A stretch of DNA of 64,000 nucleotides from Atopomonas hussainii (GTDB taxonomy: Bacteria; Pseudomonadota; Gammaproteobacteria; Pseudomonadales; Pseudomonadaceae): assembly GCF_900109735.1 (NCBI RefSeq), contig NZ_FOAS01000015.1:1-64000 (forward strand), read 5' to 3'. Under the pieces are notes generated by a model. It saw only the letters and a program-made list of their open reading frames with translations, did no database searches and was not told where the DNA came from. Shown here piece by piece: positions 51,401 to 61,200 of this stretch. The translations under genes and the position numbers were made by a program. Within the stretch, counting starts at the first letter, position 1, and each line of letters starts with the position of its first letter.

Positions 51401-51506
51401 GCCCAGACTTGAGAGTGATCTCCCCTAAGCCCAAGGCATGTGCTGTGCCTGAAGACAAAGCGGTTGCCGCTGCGACTGCCAGTGCCAGTTTACGAAGCCG
51501 AACCAT
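48405..51506 (-). CDS. fimV: FimV polar hub protein
   Basis: A 1033-residue inner-membrane hub with the start at 51506 (AAGGGATC upstream). Signal sequence to about Ala24, a conserved FimV N-terminal domain (LGEITLKSGLNQPLNAEIEL), an Ala/Pro-rich stretch, a peptidoglycan-binding LysM-type domain (about 200-260), a coiled coil (about 340-395), a Pro/Ala-rich region, a membrane helix (about 505-525), a TPR region, long acidic repeats (about 680-990) and a C-terminal TPR-like cap, DLARAYIDMGDSEGARDIL. In P. aeruginosa FimV organises the pole, type IV pili and CyaB activation. CyaB is in this window too. Confidence 0.95.
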   Translation of the reverse strand: MVRLRKLALAVAAATALSSGTAHALGLGEITLKSGLNQPLNAEIELVEVKDLNQSEVIPSLGSPEDFSKAGVDRAYFLTGLKFTPVVNANGKSVIRVTSSQPVREPYLNFLMEVLWPNGRLLREYTVLLDPPLYAPTPTITATAPVAAAPAVVRPAPQPIARAPQAPVSAAPVARPAPVQAAAPAAATAPVASAGKLDGQYTSSKNDTLWEIALRARPAGASVHQTMLAIYDLNTSAFIDGNINRLKSGQVLRLPSAEQAKSRTSDEAIAVVAEHNKAWKEGRSVAASSARQLDATRRDTAGAAPATSDKKDRLSLVSGQEGKAQGSDKAAAAGNAALQNKLAVTQETLDSSRRENTELKDRLKDLDSQLEKLQRLIKLKDAQLAKMQAELAEQGKAAPVEATPEVTKPAEPAPAASAPTEPAAADPAAKPAETVDYNYTEEPAPDKPVEQAATPPAPAAPVEPAPAPVVEAPKPAPQPAKPVQQPAAPQPVAPQETSFIDDLLADPMMLGVVGGSGVLVLLLGLMAISRRNAMKEANLQEQELAAGDDSLDLGGDLDLGQDDDFASDEAMPQAADGKGDVLHEVDMLMAYGRFSQAAEQLNNAIDQEPERADLRLKLMEVYGEMGDADGFARQENELADIGGSQAQVDQLKAKYAALAGGLAASAAALADDNFSLDDMSLDDIAEPAAEVAESADDSFDLSLDDLETQLESDLADAGDSLDELSLDEDFSLDALDNPAPAAEAEAADDDFDLSLDDLSADLGSSETAEADDLDAAFDLSLDDEVADAPAAAPAAEAALEDDFSFSLDDEPATTEASDELSLDGDFDLSLDETPATAEAADGELADFALSLEDEAPVQTETAAAELSLDDLELPAETSAELEDELSADLGADFDLSLDDEAPALNLDEAGDDFAAQLDEVSKDLDDLSGDLDSLADDFTADVAEEPVAALDAAPEAPEETTLVDEVASAAATADDDDFDFLAGTDETATKLDLARAYIDMGDSEGARDILSEVMNEGNDGQQQEAKELMEKLG
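48580..49480 (-). repeat. Acidic SLDD-type repeats in the FimV cytoplasmic region
   Basis: The coding strand repeatedly specifies short units such as DDFDLSLDDL or DFSLDDE, separated by Ala/Glu-rich spacers of uneven length. At DNA level this gives recurrent TCATCCAG- and AGCGACAGATC-like pieces on the plus strand. Degenerate coding repeats like these are known in FimV and often vary in copy number between strains. Confidence 0.7.
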
Positions 51507-51662
51507 AACGTGATCCCTTATTTTTTCTACTTTTCTTGGCGTGTAATGCTTACTTCCACGCGGCTCATGCAGCAGGGTCAAATGCGCAAAAACCGACCGC
51601 CCCCTAAGGCTGGAGCGACTCCAAACCTAGAATACTTCTTCACATTACGAAGTAAGTATCTT

Positions 51663-52658
51663 TTATAGAAGGTGTTTTATCAAAGTCAAAGTCTGTTGCA
51701 CAGCGTCATAGGCCACACCGCGGCGAACATTATCGGAAACAATCCAAAAATTGAGGTGTCGATCACTTCCCGACACACCGCTGACACGGCCGACGAACAG
51801 GTCATCCTGCCCTGCCGATTCGGTGACTGCCGTGGGCCAACCCTCTTCTTGTTCATCCAACAATTCCACCCCAGCCTGCCCCGCCCACAACGCTTGTGCA
51901 GCCTCGGCCGTGACTGGTCTTGCCGTTTGTAAAACCACCTGCAAGCCGTGACCAAAAAACACCGGCGCGAGCAAAGCACGAACGCTGACCACCGCCTGCT
52001 CCAGCCCAGCAAAGCCCTGCAACTCAGCTTGGCTCTGCTGCTCCAAGTGTAGCGGCTGATTATTTTGTAGCCCGGCGTAACCCGGCAGCACGTTAAACGC
52101 CAATTGCTTACTACCAAAGCGCTTGGGGCCGGCACCCCGAGCATTCAGCAGACTAGTGGTTTGCGCCGCCAGCTCACGCACACCGCCCTGCCCAGCCTCG
52201 GAAACCGCTAACAGCGCAGTGACATGCACCTGCTCGATACCGTAGTCAGCCAGCAGCGGCTGTAGCACCGGGCGTAGCAGGTTCGTCACGCTTTGGCTTT
52301 GCCGATAAATACCGGGGCCACGCACAGCACAATCCACCACGCCAGTCGCGCTGTACTCAGCACTCCAGCAACCGGTTAAGTCCAGCACACGCACCTGCGC
52401 CGCCGACAAAATCGCGCACAACGCTGGCGCCAAGGGCTGATCGGCGGCAAGCAGGACGATCTCCGCACCGGCTATTCGCTCAGCACTGATCTCTTGCACA
52501 CGCAGGTTGCGCTCGCCATAACTGGCGACAGCGGCTTCATCCACGCCGTCATCCAGCGCTACCAAGTGCTCAAACGGCACCTCGGCGCTTAACAGCATAT
52601 CCAGTACAGCCTCGCCAACCAGACTGGTTGCACCCACCAAAGCTACGCTATGTGCCAT
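51663..52658 (-). CDS. Usg-like aspartate-semialdehyde dehydrogenase homologue, probably inactive
   Basis: A 331-residue Asd-family protein with the start at 52658 (AGGAG upstream). The Rossmann part (VALVGATSLVGEAVLDML) and the late LAVSEAGQGGVRELAAQT segment are kept. Where Asd has the catalytic N-C-S/T segment, this protein reads GIYRQSQSVTNLLRPVL and has no Cys, so it should not be an active dehydrogenase. It corresponds to Usg/Asd2, which sits next to asd in Pseudomonas. A regulatory or scaffold role is possible but unproven. Confidence 0.88.
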   Translation of the reverse strand: MAHSVALVGATSLVGEAVLDMLLSAEVPFEHLVALDDGVDEAAVASYGERNLRVQEISAERIAGAEIVLLAADQPLAPALCAILSAAQVRVLDLTGCWSAEYSATGVVDCAVRGPGIYRQSQSVTNLLRPVLQPLLADYGIEQVHVTALLAVSEAGQGGVRELAAQTTSLLNARGAGPKRFGSKQLAFNVLPGYAGLQNNQPLHLEQQSQAELQGFAGLEQAVVSVRALLAPVFFGHGLQVVLQTARPVTAEAAQALWAGQAGVELLDEQEEGWPTAVTESAGQDDLFVGRVSGVSGSDRHLNFWIVSDNVRRGVAYDAVQQTLTLIKHLL

Positions 52659-52668
52659 GACGACTCCT

Positions 52669-52705
52669 AAAAAAACAAAGGCCGGGAATCTACCCAGCCT
52701 CTGTT
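52669..52705 (-). terminator. Rho-independent terminator of asd
   Basis: AACAAAGGC-C-GGG pairs with CCC-A-GCCTCTGTT (one A/C mismatch in the outer stem). On the minus strand a seven-T run follows and merges into the AGGAG ribosome site of the Usg-like gene, so the terminator and the next gene's initiation region overlap. Confidence 0.8.
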
Positions 52706-52722
52706 GTGGACTCAAGCGCTGA

Positions 52723-53835
52723 TTAACGCTCCAGCAAGATTCGCAGCATGCGGCGCAGCGGTTCGGCTGCGCCCCACAACAGCTGGTCACCCACAGTGAA
52801 GGCGCCCAAGTATTGCGAACCCATGTTGAGCTTACGCAAGCGACCCACCGGCACTTCCAGCTTGCCGGTCACGGCGGCCGGGGTCAGCTCGCGCATGCTC
52901 GCTTCACGGCTGTTGGGTACTAGCTTAGCCCATGGGTTGTGCTGACTGATCAGACCTTCGATATCGGCCATCGGCACGTCTTTGTTCAGCTTGATGGTCA
53001 GTGCTTGGCTGTGGCAGCGCATGGCACCGATGCGCACGCACAGACCGTCGATCAAGATCGGCTGCTTGCGCAGACCGAGAATCTTGTTGGTCTCGGCTTG
53101 GCCTTTCCATTCTTCACGGCTTTGGCCGTTGGGCAGTTCTTTGTCGATCCACGGGATTAGGCTGCCGGCCAGCGGCACGCCGAAGTTATCCACCGGGAAG
53201 CTGTCGCCACGGATGGTCTCGGCGACTTTGCGGTCGATATCCAAAATCGCGCTGGCCGGATTGGCCAAGTCATCGGCCACTGCGCCATGCACGGTGCCCA
53301 TTTGCTTGATCAGCTCGCGCATGTTTTGTGCGCCAGCGCCGGAAGCGGCCTGATAAGTCATGGCACTCATCCACTCGACCATGCCGGCCTCGAACAAGCC
53401 GCCCAAGGCCATCAGCATCAGGCTTACGGTGCAGTTACCACCGATGTAGTCCTTCACGCCATCCACCAGCGCTTGGTCGATCACCTTGCGGTTAACCGGA
53501 TCCAGCACGATCACGGCATTGTCTTGCATACGCAGCGCCGAGGCGGCGTCGATCCAGTAGCCGTCCCAGCCAGCTTCGCGCAGCTTGGGGTAGATCTCGT
53601 TGGTGTAGTCGCCGCCCTGGCAGGTGAGAATCACCTCCATGGCTTTGAGTTCATCAATGCTGTAGGCGTCTTTCAGCGGTGCAACGCTTTTGCCAATCGC
53701 CGGGGCTTCGCCGCCTGCGTTGGATGTGGAGAAAAACACCGGCTCGATCAGATCGAAGTCTTTTTCTTCGAGCATGCGTTGCATCAGCACGGAACCGACC
53801 ATGCCACGCCAACCGATTAGACCTACTCGCTTCAT
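52723..53835 (-). CDS. asd: Aspartate-semialdehyde dehydrogenase
   Basis: A 370-residue enzyme reducing aspartyl phosphate to the semialdehyde used for lysine, methionine, threonine and diaminopimelate. N-terminal [18 protein letters not shown], catalytic Cys in [10 protein letters not shown], and [18 protein letters not shown] are typical of the gammaproteobacterial Asd. The start at 53835 follows AAGGTG. It lies between leuB and the Usg-like gene, each separated by a terminator. Confidence 0.96.
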   Translation of the reverse strand: MKRVGLIGWRGMVGSVLMQRMLEEKDFDLIEPVFFSTSNAGGEAPAIGKSVAPLKDAYSIDELKAMEVILTCQGGDYTNEIYPKLREAGWDGYWIDAASALRMQDNAVIVLDPVNRKVIDQALVDGVKDYIGGNCTVSLMLMALGGLFEAGMVEWMSAMTYQAASGAGAQNMRELIKQMGTVHGAVADDLANPASAILDIDRKVAETIRGDSFPVDNFGVPLAGSLIPWIDKELPNGQSREEWKGQAETNKILGLRKQPILIDGLCVRIGAMRCHSQALTIKLNKDVPMADIEGLISQHNPWAKLVPNSREASMRELTPAAVTGKLEVPVGRLRKLNMGSQYLGAFTVGDQLLWGAAEPLRRMLRILLER

Positions 53836-53852
53836 GTCACTACACCTTGCAT

Positions 53853-53874
53853 AAAAGGCCGGCATACACCGGCC
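53853..53874 (-). terminator. Terminator after leuB
   Basis: GGCCGG-CATACA-CCGGCC; on the minus strand TTTT follows. It separates the leuCDB operon from asd. Confidence 0.75.
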
Positions 53875-53889
53875 GGGAAACCCCTAAGA

Positions 53890-54972
53890 CTACAGACTTG
53901 CCAACGCGGCGACTACTGCATCACCCATGGCGGCGGTGCCTACCTTAGTGCAACCGGGCGAGAAAATATCGCCGGTGCGCAGGCCTTGGTCGAGCACTTT
54001 GCTCACCGCTTGTTCAATCGCATCGGCGGCGGCGCTTTGGTTAAACGTGTAACGCAGCATCATGGACACCGACAGGATGGTCGCCAGCGGATTGGCGATA
54101 CCTTGGCCGGCGATATCCGGCGCGCTGCCGTGGCAGGGCTCGTACATGCCTTTGTTGTTGGCATCCAACGAGGCCGACGGCAGCATGCCGATGGAGCCAG
54201 TGAGCATCGACGCTTCATCCGACAGAATGTCGCCAAACATGTTGTCGGTGACCATCACGTCGAACTGCTTCGGTGCGCGCACCAGCTGCATGGCGGCGTT
54301 ATCCACGTACATGTGGCTCAGCTCGACCTCGGGGTAATCCTTAGCCACTTCCTCAACCACTTCGCGCCACAGCTGGCTGGAGGCCAACACGTTGGCTTTA
54401 TCCACCGAGCAGAGCTTTTTGTTACGCACCATGGCCATGTCGAAACCGACACGGGCGATACGGCGGATTTCGCTTTCGCTGTACGGCAGGGTGTCATAGG
54501 CCTGACGCTCGCCGTTTTCCAGCACACGTTGCTCGCGCGGCTGACCGAAGTAAATGCCGCCGGTCAATTCGCGCACGATCAGAATATCCAACCCAGCGAC
54601 CACTTCTGGCTTGAGGCTCGAAGCCTCGGCCAATTGCGGGTAGAGAATCGCTGGACGCAGGTTGCCGAACAGACCCAGCTGGGCACGAATTTTCAGCAGG
54701 CCACGCTCAGGGCGAATATCACGCTCGATCTTGTCCCACTTCGGGCCACCTACTGCACCGAGCAACACAGCATCGGCGGCCTTAGCGCGCTCTAAAGTTT
54801 CGTCAGCCAGCGGTACGCCGTGCTTATCGATAGCAGCGCCGCCGATCACGTCTTCAACCAGCTCAAAACCCAGCTGGAACTTATCATTGGCCAAGTTCAG
54901 CACCTTGACCGCTTCAGCCATGATTTCTGGGCCGATGCCGTCACCGGGCAGAATCAGAATTTGTTTGCTCAT
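53890..54972 (-). CDS. leuB: 3-isopropylmalate dehydrogenase
   Basis: A 360-residue NAD-dependent decarboxylating dehydrogenase of the third leucine step. [12 protein letters not shown] at the N-terminus, [16 protein letters not shown] and [13 protein letters not shown] are diagnostic. The start at 54972 has GAGGAA upstream. Third gene of leuCDB. Confidence 0.97.
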   Translation of the reverse strand: MSKQILILPGDGIGPEIMAEAVKVLNLANDKFQLGFELVEDVIGGAAIDKHGVPLADETLERAKAADAVLLGAVGGPKWDKIERDIRPERGLLKIRAQLGLFGNLRPAILYPQLAEASSLKPEVVAGLDILIVRELTGGIYFGQPREQRVLENGERQAYDTLPYSESEIRRIARVGFDMAMVRNKKLCSVDKANVLASSQLWREVVEEVAKDYPEVELSHMYVDNAAMQLVRAPKQFDVMVTDNMFGDILSDEASMLTGSIGMLPSASLDANNKGMYEPCHGSAPDIAGQGIANPLATILSVSMMLRYTFNQSAAADAIEQAVSKVLDQGLRTGDIFSPGCTKVGTAAMGDAVVAALASL

Positions 54973-54990
54973 GGTATTCCTCGTTAACCA

Positions 54991-55011
54991 CAAGGCGGCC
55001 GCGCCGCCTTG
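54991..55011. promoter_or_regulatory. Intercistronic hairpin between leuD and leuB
   Basis: CAAGGCGGC-CGC-GCCGCCTTG, a perfect 9-bp stem with a 3-base loop, seven bases after the leuD stop and without a T-run. It may protect the leuCD message or reduce leuB transcription. Confidence 0.6.
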
Positions 55012-55017
55012 GCAAAA

Positions 55018-55665
55018 TTATTTAATCGCGCCGAACAGCCATGGGCTGGCGACTTGGTGCTTAGCCTCAAACGCCTTAATCGCTTCGGCGTCTTGCAAGG
55101 TCAAGCCGATGTCGTCCAAACCGTTGAGCAGGCAGTGCTTACGGAAGGCGTCCACCTCGAAGCTGAACTGGGTGCCGTCTGGACAGGTGACGGTTTGCGC
55201 CTGCAAATCAACGGTCAGCTGATAGCCTTCGCTGGCTTCGCACTGGGCAAACAGTACGTCCATCTCTTCATCCTTCAGCACGATCGGCAGCAAGCCGTTC
55301 TTAAAGCTGTTATTGAAGAAGATGTCGGCAAAGCTCGGCGCGATCACAGCACGGAAGCCGTATTCATCCAACGCCCATGGCGCGTGCTCGCGGGATGAAC
55401 CGCAGCCGAAGTTCTCCCGCGCCAACAGCACGCTGGCACCGCTGTAGCGCGGAAAGTTGAGCACGAAGTCGTGATTCACCGGACGACCGGCGCAGTCTTG
55501 ATTGGGCTGACCGATATCCAAATAACGCCACTCATCAAACAAGTTAGGGCCAAAGCCGGTGCGTTTGATGGACTTCAAAAACTGCTTAGGAATGATCTGG
55601 TCGGTATCGACATTGGCGCGATCCAACGGGCAAACCAAGCCGGTATGACTAACAAAAGGTTTCAT
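55018..55665 (-). CDS. leuD: 3-isopropylmalate dehydratase small subunit
   Basis: A 215-residue swivelling-domain subunit. [32 protein letters not shown] and the ending of the family are present. With LeuC it isomerises 2- to 3-isopropylmalate. AAGGAG precedes the ATG; ten bases after leuC. Confidence 0.96.
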   Translation of the reverse strand: MKPFVSHTGLVCPLDRANVDTDQIIPKQFLKSIKRTGFGPNLFDEWRYLDIGQPNQDCAGRPVNHDFVLNFPRYSGASVLLARENFGCGSSREHAPWALDEYGFRAVIAPSFADIFFNNSFKNGLLPIVLKDEEMDVLFAQCEASEGYQLTVDLQAQTVTCPDGTQFSFEVDAFRKHCLLNGLDDIGLTLQDAEAIKAFEAKHQVASPWLFGAIK

Positions 55666-55675
55666 GCTCGGCTCC

Positions 55676-57100
55676 TTAGTTCAGCATTTCACGCACATCA
55701 ACGAAGTGACCTGCCACCGCAGCGGCTGCCGCCATCGCTGGGCTCACCAAGTGGGTACGCCCACCGGCGCCTTGCCGGCCTTCGAAGTTACGGTTGGAGG
55801 TCGACGCGCAGTGCTCGCCGTTTTCCAAGCGATCTGGGTTCATCGCCAAGCACATCGAGCAACCTGGCTCGCGCCATTCGAAGCCAGCTTCGGTAAAGAT
55901 TTTGTCCAGCCCTTCTTGCTCGGCTTGCGCTTTCACCAAGCCCGAACCCGGCACCACCAGCGCTTGCTTAACCGTGGCGGCTACCTTGCGGCCTTTGGCC
56001 ACTTCGGCGGCGGCGCGTAAGTCTTCGATCCGCGAGTTGGTGCACGAGCCGATAAACACGCGATCCAGCTTAATCGAGGTGATCGGCTGGTTGGCAGCCA
56101 AGCCCATGTACTTCAGGGCACGCTCAATAGAGCCACGCTTAACCGCGTCTTTCTCCGCGGCTGGGTCTGGCACGTTTTGATCCACGGCCAGCACCATCTC
56201 CGGCGAGGTGCCCCAGCTGACTTGCGGCTTGATATCTTCGGCTTTCAGCTCGACCACTTTGTCGAAGTGAGCGTCGTCGTCAGACACTAAGCCCTGCCAC
56301 TGCGCCACGGCCTTGTCCCAATCGGCGCCTTGCGGTGCGAACGGACGACCTTGCACGTAAGCGATGGTTTTCTCGTCTACCGCCACCACGCCGACACGCG
56401 CACCGGCTTCGATGGCCATGTTGCACAGGGTCATGCGGCCTTCCATCGACAAGTCGCGGATCGCGCTACCGGCGAACTCCAGCGCATGGCCGTTACCGCC
56501 AGCGGTGCCGATCTTGCCGATAATCGCCAGCACGATGTCTTTAGCCGTCACGCCTTTGCCCAAGGTGCCTTCAACGGCCACCTTGAGGTTTTTCATCTTT
56601 TTTGCCACCAAGCACTGGGTGGCTAGCACATGCTCGACTTCGGAAGTGCCGATACCGTGCGCCAGCGCGCCAAAGGCGCCGTGGGTGGAGGTGTGCGAGT
56701 CGCCGCACACGACGGTCATGCCCGGCAAGGTGGCGCCCTGCTCGGGGCCCACCACATGCACGATGCCCTGCCGGGTATCGTTCATTTTGAATTCGAGGAT
56801 GCCGAAGTCGTCGCAGTTTTCGTCCAAGGTTTTCACTTGTAGACGCGACACTTCGTCAACGATGGCCTCTAGGCCGCCCTGACGCTCGGCCTTGGTCGTC
56901 GGCACGTTGTGATCGGGGGTAGCGATGTTGGCGTCGATGCGCCACGGCTTACGCCCAGCCAGACGCAGACCTTCAAAGGCTTGTGGCGAGGTCACTTCGT
57001 GGAGGATCTGGCGATCGATATAAATCAAGGACGAGCCGTCGTCGCGACGCTTGACCTCGTGCATATCCCAGAGCTTGTCGTAGAGGGTTTTGCCGGCCAT
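55676..57100 (-). CDS. leuC: 3-isopropylmalate dehydratase large subunit
   Basis: A 474-residue aconitase-family protein. The [4Fe-4S] ligands are in [10 protein letters not shown] and CSMCLAMN, and [17 protein letters not shown] is present. First gene of leuCDB, with GAGGAAAA upstream of the ATG and divergent from a LysR gene 172 bp away. Confidence 0.97.
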   Translation of the reverse strand: MAGKTLYDKLWDMHEVKRRDDGSSLIYIDRQILHEVTSPQAFEGLRLAGRKPWRIDANIATPDHNVPTTKAERQGGLEAIVDEVSRLQVKTLDENCDDFGILEFKMNDTRQGIVHVVGPEQGATLPGMTVVCGDSHTSTHGAFGALAHGIGTSEVEHVLATQCLVAKKMKNLKVAVEGTLGKGVTAKDIVLAIIGKIGTAGGNGHALEFAGSAIRDLSMEGRMTLCNMAIEAGARVGVVAVDEKTIAYVQGRPFAPQGADWDKAVAQWQGLVSDDDAHFDKVVELKAEDIKPQVSWGTSPEMVLAVDQNVPDPAAEKDAVKRGSIERALKYMGLAANQPITSIKLDRVFIGSCTNSRIEDLRAAAEVAKGRKVAATVKQALVVPGSGLVKAQAEQEGLDKIFTEAGFEWREPGCSMCLAMNPDRLENGEHCASTSNRNFEGRQGAGGRTHLVSPAMAAAAAVAGHFVDVREMLN

Positions 57101-57272
57101 GGGGTGTTTTCCTCATCAGTACTTTTATCGTGGCGCTTGTGGCGCAGGTGAAATGCTACGGCCGGGCCTGCAATAAAACAAATTCATATTTTTTATCTTG
57201 GCGATTCCAAACAGGAATACACTAACAGCGCACACTTGCCCCTCGTACCCTGCGCCAACGCCGGAACCCGCT

Positions 57273-58172
57273 ATGGACTTAGCCAACCTCAACGCTTTTG
57301 TCGCGATTGCCGAAACCGGCAGTTTTTCTTTGGCCGCCGAGCAGCTGTTCGTCACCCAGCCAGCTATCAGCAAGCGCTTGGCGAACCTCGAACAACAGCT
57401 TAACGCGCGCTTGTTCGACCGCATTGGCCGCGAAGTCAGCCTCACCGAAGCCGGCCGCGCGCTACTGCCGCGCGCCTACCGGATTCTCGCCGAGCTGGCC
57501 GACAGCCGCCGCGCGCTGGCCAATTTAAGTGGCAGCGTCAGCGGCCGTCTGAGCCTAGCGACCAGCCACCACATCGGCCTACACCGCCTGCCGCCGGTGC
57601 TGCGCGAATTCACCCGCAGCCACCCGGAAGTGGCACTGGATATTCGCTTTGTCGACTCCGAAGTGGCCTATACCGATGTCCTGCAAGGGCAAGTGGAGCT
57701 AGGCGTAATCACCCTCGCCCCGCAGCCGCGCCCCAGCATTCACAGCCAATGCATCTGGCATGACCCGCTGGCCTTCTTTGCCGGGCTGGATCACCCACTC
57801 ACTCAGCTGCGCGCCCCCAGCTTGGCGGACGTTGCCCAACACCCAGCAGTGTTCCCGGCAGGCAATACCTTTACTCACCAGATCACTCGTGAGCTGTTCC
57901 AACAACATGGCCTGACCCCACAGGTGGCCATGAGCACCAATTACCTAGAAACCATCAAAATGCTGGTGTCCATTGGCTTGGCTTGGAGCGTGTTGCCGCA
58001 GAGCTTATTGGACGAGCAAGTCTGCGCCTTGCCGGTGCAGAAGGTTGCCTTGAGCCGTCAACTGGGGTTTATTTGCCATCGTGAACGCACGCTATCCAAT
58101 GCAGCACAAGCCTTTATCGACTGCCTACAAGGCCATGCCAGTGGCTTGCCAGAGGCGCAAATCAGGGTCTAA
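57273..58172 (+). CDS. LysR-family regulator divergent from leuC
   Basis: A 299-residue LysR protein. Winged helix-turn-helix at about 1-60 (LNAFVAIAETGSFSLAAEQL, FVTQPAISKRLANLE), then the periplasmic-binding-like effector domain. The start at 57273 follows GGAA; an upstream in-frame start adds unrelated residues. By divergence it may regulate leuCDB, an arrangement also found in PAO1. Inducer unknown. Confidence 0.9.
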   Translation: MDLANLNAFVAIAETGSFSLAAEQLFVTQPAISKRLANLEQQLNARLFDRIGREVSLTEAGRALLPRAYRILAELADSRRALANLSGSVSGRLSLATSHHIGLHRLPPVLREFTRSHPEVALDIRFVDSEVAYTDVLQGQVELGVITLAPQPRPSIHSQCIWHDPLAFFAGLDHPLTQLRAPSLADVAQHPAVFPAGNTFTHQITRELFQQHGLTPQVAMSTNYLETIKMLVSIGLAWSVLPQSLLDEQVCALPVQKVALSRQLGFICHRERTLSNAAQAFIDCLQGHASGLPEAQIRV

Positions 58173-58243
58173 CGTAAATGGGTGAATGACACGCGTGCGC
58201 GCATACTTTTTGATGTAACGAAGTTGCCAGCCCTGAGCCCTGA

Positions 58244-61200
58244 ATGCCCAACACCCCACCTCGCCCTGCACCGCTGTTTGCCCCGGCCCCGTTGTCGCAG
58301 TCGCCTTATTTCAACCGGCACAAACTCTACGAAACCTTGACTGCACAAGGTATTGCGCTGTGCTTGTGGAATCTCGACACGCTGGAAGCCCGCTGGTCGG
58401 ATGGTGCGCACCAGCTGTTGGACATCGAGCCCTACGAACTGCCGGGCAATGCGTCGGCTTATCTCAACTTAGTGCATCCGGAGGATCGCGCTGCGCTAAG
58501 CCATGTGTTGCAACAATGGGCTACCAGCAGCCAAGGCTCGCGGGAAGTGCAACATCGGCATATCGACCGCCAAGGGCACGTGCGCTGGATTAGCTTAAGC
58601 GGCGAGCTGTTTCAGCATGAAGATGGCACGCGCACCATCATGGCGGTTATGCGTGAAGTCAGCCAACGCCGCGAGCGACAGCAAGCCTTAGAAGGCCTTG
58701 AGCGTCAGCTCGACATGCTATTGAGCACCAGCCTTGAAGCGCTGCTGATATACGAGCGCGCCAGCGGGCGGATCCGTTACGGCAATCCCCGTTTTTGCGA
58801 GCTATTCAACTGGGCGCAAAACACCCTGCAACGCTACACCGTGCAGCAACTGAACTGGCTGCCCGAAGCCCTGCTCAAGCGCATTGAAAATGAGCCGGGA
58901 CTGCTAGAAGAAACCACCCTACTCGACCCACACAAACAGCAATTGTCTGGCTTACTGCATACCCGGCAGCTCAAGCAAGAAGAGCACACGTTAGTGTTTG
59001 TCGGCTTCTATGACTTAACTCGCCTGCATCAAACCGAGGCGCAACTGCGCAACAGCGAAGCCAAGTTCATCAGCAGCTTTCATAACTCCCCTAACGCCTG
59101 CTCAATCAGCGATTTAGCCAGCGGCCGCTTTATCGAAGTCAACATCAATTTCGCCCACCTCTTGGGCTATGACGTGAATGCCATTCGCGGCAAAACTTCG
59201 CTAGAGCTAGGTATCTGGGCCCAACCGGAGCAGCGCACCGAACTCGTGCAGCTGCTAAAGAAGCAGCCACGGCTTAGAGGCAACTGTGTGCACCTACGCC
59301 GCAAGGACGGCAGTGTTGGCGAATACCGTCTACATGCCGATCGCGTGCAGCTACAAGGCCGCGACAGCCTGTGCCTCACCTTATTTGACTTAAGCAACGA
59401 ACATCATCAACAAGACGCCCTGCGCGAAAGCCAAGAGCGCCTTAACTTAGCGTTGACGGCCGCGCAGCTGGGCACCTGGGAAAGCGACATCAACAAGCGC
59501 TGGCTGCTCGGTGACAGCTTGACCTGTCGCCTGCATGGGCTAGAAGACGAGCGCTACGACAACAGCCTCAGCGAATACCTCAAGCTGGTTCACCCCAAAG
59601 ACAAAGAACATATCTATAAAGCGCTGGATGCGGTGATCAATGGCAGCCGTGAGCAGTACAACGCCACTTACCGGGTGATCTACCCCAACGGCGAGCGGCG
59701 TTATTTGGAAAGCGTTGCCCAGCTACAAACTGATGCCCACGGCAACCCGCTCAAGCTGATCGGCGTACTGCGCGATGTCACCCAACAGATCCTCGACCAG
59801 CAACGCTTAAAGAGCTCTGAAGAGCGCTTTGCCAGCTTATTTCAGGTGTCTCCCGCGCCGGTTTCCCTCTCCCGCATTCGCGATGGACGGCTGATCGATG
59901 TCAACCTGCGCTTTCTGGAAACCTTCGGCTTTAAACGCGACACTTTGCTCAACACCCCAGTCGAGGAGCTGCACTTCTGGGCCAATCTTGAGGCGCGGCA
60001 AATCGCCTTCGAGAAGCTTAAACAAGACGGCCAACTGGAAAACTACCCCTGCGAATTTCTGCATGCCGACGGGCACAAGGTTTTCTGCGAGGTATCGACG
60101 CGCTTTCTCACTGTCGATGGGCAAACGTGCATCCTCTCCACCTTCCACAACACCACCCACACCCAAGCCGCCGAGCGTGCACTGCGTGCTTCGCAGGCTA
60201 AATTCGCCCAAGCGTTTCACTCCAGCCCCGACTCCATCACCATCACTGAGATCAGCACCGGGCGCTACATCGAAGTTAACGAAGGCTTCAGCCAATTCAC
60301 CGGCTGGAGCATGGAAGAAGCCATTGGCCACACCGCTAATGACCTAAAGATTTGGGCCAATCCAGACGACCGCGAAGAGCTGATCAGCATGCTCAAACGC
60401 GATGGCAAAATTCAGGACCACGAGTTCATGGGCCGGCATAAAAACGGCGAACTATTGCCGGTACTGCTGTCCGTCACCCCGATTGAGCTGGAAGGCAAAC
60501 AATGCCTGCTGATGACCTCACGCGATCTGCGCAAACAAAAGCAGGCCGAAGAACGCATTCAGCACTTGGCCTATCACGATGCCCTGACCGGCTTGCCCAA
60601 CCGCGCCTTGCTGCTCGATCGCCTTGAGCAGCAACTGCTGATTTTGGAGCGACAAAAACTCAGTGGCGCGCTGATGTTCATGGATTTAGACCACTTCAAG
60701 CACATCAATGACTCCCTCGGCCACGCCTGCGGCGACGCCGTCCTGCAGGAAGTTGCGCAACGCTTAAGTAAACAACTGCGCGGCGAAGACACCATCGCGC
60801 GCTTAGGTGGCGACGAGTTCGTCATCTTGCTGTTTGGTCTGCAAGGCGAACGTGACGAGGTGCGCCAGCATGTGACACAGATCGCCGAGAAAATTCGCCG
60901 CAGTGTCGCCGAACCCATGCTGATCGACAGCCACAACCTGCAAATCACCCCTAGCATCGGCATTGCTTTAATCCCCGACCACGGCAACAGCGCCGAGCGC
61001 TTGCTGATGCACGCCGACTTGGCGCTGTACAAAGCCAAAGACGCAGGGCGCAATACCGCACAAGTGTTCAAGCGCAGCTTGCAGCAAGCGGCCAACAAGC
61101 GCCTGCAGCTCGAAGGCGAACTGCGCCAGGCACTGAGCAGCCAGCAGTTTCAGCTGCATTACCAACCACAGGTCGCGCTGCCCAGTCGCCAAGCCACCGG

